Assembly: GCF_041296385.1 (NCBI RefSeq)
Contig: NW_027183502.1
Span: 62,001-126,000, forward strand
DNA: 64,000 nucleotides
Direction of reading: 5' to 3'
DNA from: Aphelocoma coerulescens
Taxonomy: Eukaryota; Chordata; Aves; Passeriformes; Corvidae
Of this stretch, positions 61,848-64,000 are shown piece by piece. A program made the position numbers and the translations under genes. A model generated the notes under the pieces. The model was not told the DNA's origin. It saw nothing but the letters and a program-made list of their open reading frames with translations, and searched no databases. The stretch's first letter is position 1. Each line of letters opens with the position of its first letter.

Positions 61848-64000
61848 GTGACGCTATGGAACCTGGTGGAACCGAGGGGCCACAGTGACACTGTGGGGCC
61901 TTTTGGAAGCAACAGGACCCTGGTGGGAAGCCACGGGATGATTAATCCTGCACGAACCTGCTCCAGGTGGGCTCCTCTCTCCCGGCTTCCACAGGTGCTG
62001 CTAGGATCCCACTCCGGCACTGGCTTGGCACGGGCTCACGGCTTCCTTTGGCAATGGCTCTGCTCCAGGATGGCATGCTGCAGAGAATGCAGGTAGATTT
62101 TGTGCTCACTCCTGGCATGCAGCTGGACAATAAAGCCTGATCCAGCCCCCCCTCAGCATATGTCCGGCTCTGGCATTGGGGCGGGGCAACTTTGGGAGCA
62201 GCCCCAGCCCTGCTCCTGCTCCCGGCTGGGCACCCAGCTGCTGGGACACAGGTGTGTCCTGATGCCACCGTCTACTCCTTTGAGAAGGGGAGGACAGAGT
62301 GCATCAGGGAGTTTGGTGTGGCTTACATGCGGCAAGGAGAAGGTGCAGCCCCAAACTGGCTTTCACTTCTAGAACCTTTTGCTATTGCGGGAGCAGCTGC
62401 TGGAGCTTTTCAACCGAGCTGCAAGAGTGAAAAGTGTGATGGCATGTCTATCTGAGAAGGAAGGTTCGGTGCCGCAGCCTGTTGTGCACAATTTATATGC
62501 TGATAAGAGAAGGGGGTGCTTTTGGAACGTTTTCCTTCCTGACACTTCTGTCTCTGTGAGCTTTAGCTGCTTGGACTCAGGGATACCGAAGGTATGTGAA
62601 AGTGACTGGGATGCGAGAATCATGTTGCACAGGGAACAGGGAAGGTCAGCAAATGTTTCCTGTCCTGGCACATCTCTCAGTCTGAACTGCAGCTGCAGAT
62701 GCTTCACTTCCGCCAAGGACTCTGCCACCTTGAGAGAAGGATGCGCTCTATGGAGTTGAGAAAGAAAGTGCGTCTCACTAGCTTCTTTCCTCTACTTCAT
62801 AGACAGCAAAGGGGCTATGAAAGGCAGCACTGGCTTTTTGTTCTAGGACTTCTTCTTTACAAGCAGCTGCTGGATGTTTGGAAGGGGGTTTGGGATATGC
62901 AAAAATGAGAGGCTAAGATGGTAAGAGGGTAAGATGGAAGTCATCTGGCAAAAGCAGAGCTCACAAAAGGGCCAGCTGAGAAAGCTCTTGCTGCCTACAA
63001 CTTCAACTGCACCCCTCAAAGCAGCAGCACACACGCTGCTCTCGGCACTTTCCTTCTCAGCTCTACGCACCATCCTAAGCCTTGCCTCTCCCACACTCAG
63101 GATCCAAAGACAACGGCACCAGGGACTGCTCACACACTAAAGGCACCAGGACAAAAGGCTCACCAGCTTGGCCTTTGCATTCCCGCTGACAGCTCCACAG
63201 CTTGAACCCAGAGAACTGCCTGCTGCCAACAGCCTTTCCAATCACTCTGAGCACCTCATGACAAGGAGTGTGGGGAATGAATCTCCAGCAGCCTCCTGCC
63301 CCAGGCTGTCCCCCGGGAGCAGCCCTGCTCCAGGCCGTGACTGCCACCTGCACAGCCAAAGGACCCAGAGCCGGTGTTACACACCACGGCTGTGCCTGGC
63401 ACAGAGACACCAGTGGCCACACAAGTGGCCATGGCACTGTCCACACACAGTCCCTGCTGCTGCTCCCCCAGCCGCTGGCACCAACTCCCAGCCACCCACT
63501 CCTAAAGCCACGGGGCCCACTGGGACACTGCGGGGGCTCGTGGAAGCCAGCGGCCATTGTGACACAGCGGGGCTGCACAGAGCCCACGGTGCTTTGTGAC
63601 CCGTGGCTCCCAGGAGAGCCTTTGTGATGCTGGGGAACTACAAGGAAGCCTGGCTCCTCTGTGACACCACCACAGAAGCTCAGGGGAGCCCTGGAGACCG
63701 TGCTGATGCTATTGAACCTGATGCAACCCTGCCTCCTCTGTGACACCACAGAAGCTCTTGGAGCCCTGGAGACCGTGCTGATGCTATGGAACCTGATGCA
63801 ACCCTGCCTCCTCTGTGACACCACAGAACCTCTGGGAGCCCTGGAGACCGTGCTGATGCTATGGAACCTGATGCAACCCTGCCTCCACTGTGACACCACA
63901 GAAGCTCAGGGAGCCCTGGAGACTGTGGTGATGCTATGGAACCTGATGCAACCCTGCCTCCACTGTGACACCACAGAACCTCTGGGAGCCCTGGAGACCG
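61848..64000 (+). repeat. Monomer 29, truncated by window edge
   Basis: Body complete. The core array begins at 63675 and the window ends inside its fifth 75-mer. C at +1661 and the visible copies are of type P4. The array must continue to the right. Confidence 0.96.

Larger units (their letters stand above)
1..64000 (+). repeat. Macrosatellite array, about 2.1-2.3 kb monomers, head to tail
   Basis: The same sequence recurs end to end in one orientation across the whole window, giving 28 full monomers plus a truncated 29th and 17 bases of the preceding one. Monomer starts are 18, 2136, 4254, 6522, 8640, 10758, 13026, 15144, 17262, 19380, 21648, 23766, 26034, 28152, 30261, 32524, 34642, 36910, 39178, 41441, 43709, 45977, 48245, 50513, 52781, 55049, 57317, 59580 and 61848. 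Lengths are 2118 or 2268 bp, with 2109 and 2263 bp deletion variants. Differences between monomers are limited to a few substitutions and to the number of internal 75-mers. Neither edge reaches unique DNA, so the true copy number is larger. I infer a vertebrate, probably avian, macrosatellite. The strand given follows the direction of the AATAAA and splice-like motifs and is otherwise arbitrary. Confidence 0.98.
1..64000 (+). ncRNA. Possible MHM-like non-coding RNA locus (hypothesis)
   Basis: Known: the chicken Z chromosome carries the MHM region, roughly 200 tandem copies of a unit of about 2.2 kb near DMRT1. It is CpG-hypermethylated in males and transcribed in females from one strand as heterogeneous nuclear non-coding RNA. 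Seen here: a homogeneous tandem array whose two monomer lengths bracket 2.2 kb, no credible coding gene, RNA-processing signals concentrated on the + strand, and sequence variants that look like methyl-CpG decay. Against: each monomer has two BamHI sites (174-179 and 1270-1275 in monomer 1), which would give fragments of about 1.0-1.2 kb, not 2.2 kb. I cannot recall the MHM sequence well enough to confirm a match. Transcription is not shown by the sequence. Confidence 0.27.

Noticed and set aside
1..64000. CRISPR array
   Set aside because: Repeats are 75 bp and about 2.2 kb and directly abutting, with no unique spacers. Base composition and motifs are eukaryotic.
1..64000. Ribosomal DNA or tRNA/snRNA gene cluster
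   Set aside because: I see no rRNA core sequences, tRNA A/B boxes with cloverleaf potential, or snRNA motifs in the monomer.

Overview
The whole 64-kb window lies inside one head-to-tail macrosatellite. There is no unique flanking DNA and no convincing protein-coding gene. I count 28 complete monomers and a 29th truncated by the right edge, all in one orientation. Monomer lengths fall into two main classes, 2118 bp and 2268 bp. Small deletion variants measure 2109 bp (one unit) and 2263 bp (three units). Monomers differ from each other at only a handful of positions, so the array has been homogenised recently. The phase used here starts each monomer at the same arbitrary point, 18 in the first unit.

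Each monomer has two parts. The first is a body of about 1.6 kb with no internal repetition that I can see. It carries, on the + strand, an AATAAA, a GC box and several good matches to splice donors and acceptors. The second is a block of about 0.4-0.6 kb built from a 75-bp minisatellite. Its core has either three or five good 75-mers and is flanked on both sides by decayed copies that run into the next monomer. The 150-bp step between length classes is exactly one pair of 75-mers.

Region by region: 18-34641 (monomers 1-16) mixes three-copy and five-copy monomers, partly as a repeated dimer of 4386 bp. 34642-64000 (monomers 17-29) is entirely five-copy. Diagnostic sites sort the monomers into a few haplotypes, and mosaic haplotypes point to unequal exchange and gene conversion.

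Organism: the moderate-to-high GC, strong CpG depletion, macrosatellite organisation and eukaryotic RNA-processing motifs indicate a vertebrate nuclear genome. The roughly 2.2-kb tandem unit suggests, as a hypothesis only, the chicken Z-linked male-hypermethylated (MHM) non-coding RNA repeat next to DMRT1. One point against is that each monomer here has two BamHI sites, whereas I recall MHM being described as a 2.2-kb BamHI unit. If it is not MHM, it is an avian or other vertebrate macrosatellite that I do not recognise. The many open frames on both strands follow from the repeat being open in several frames. Most lack an ATG, and I do not annotate them as genes.
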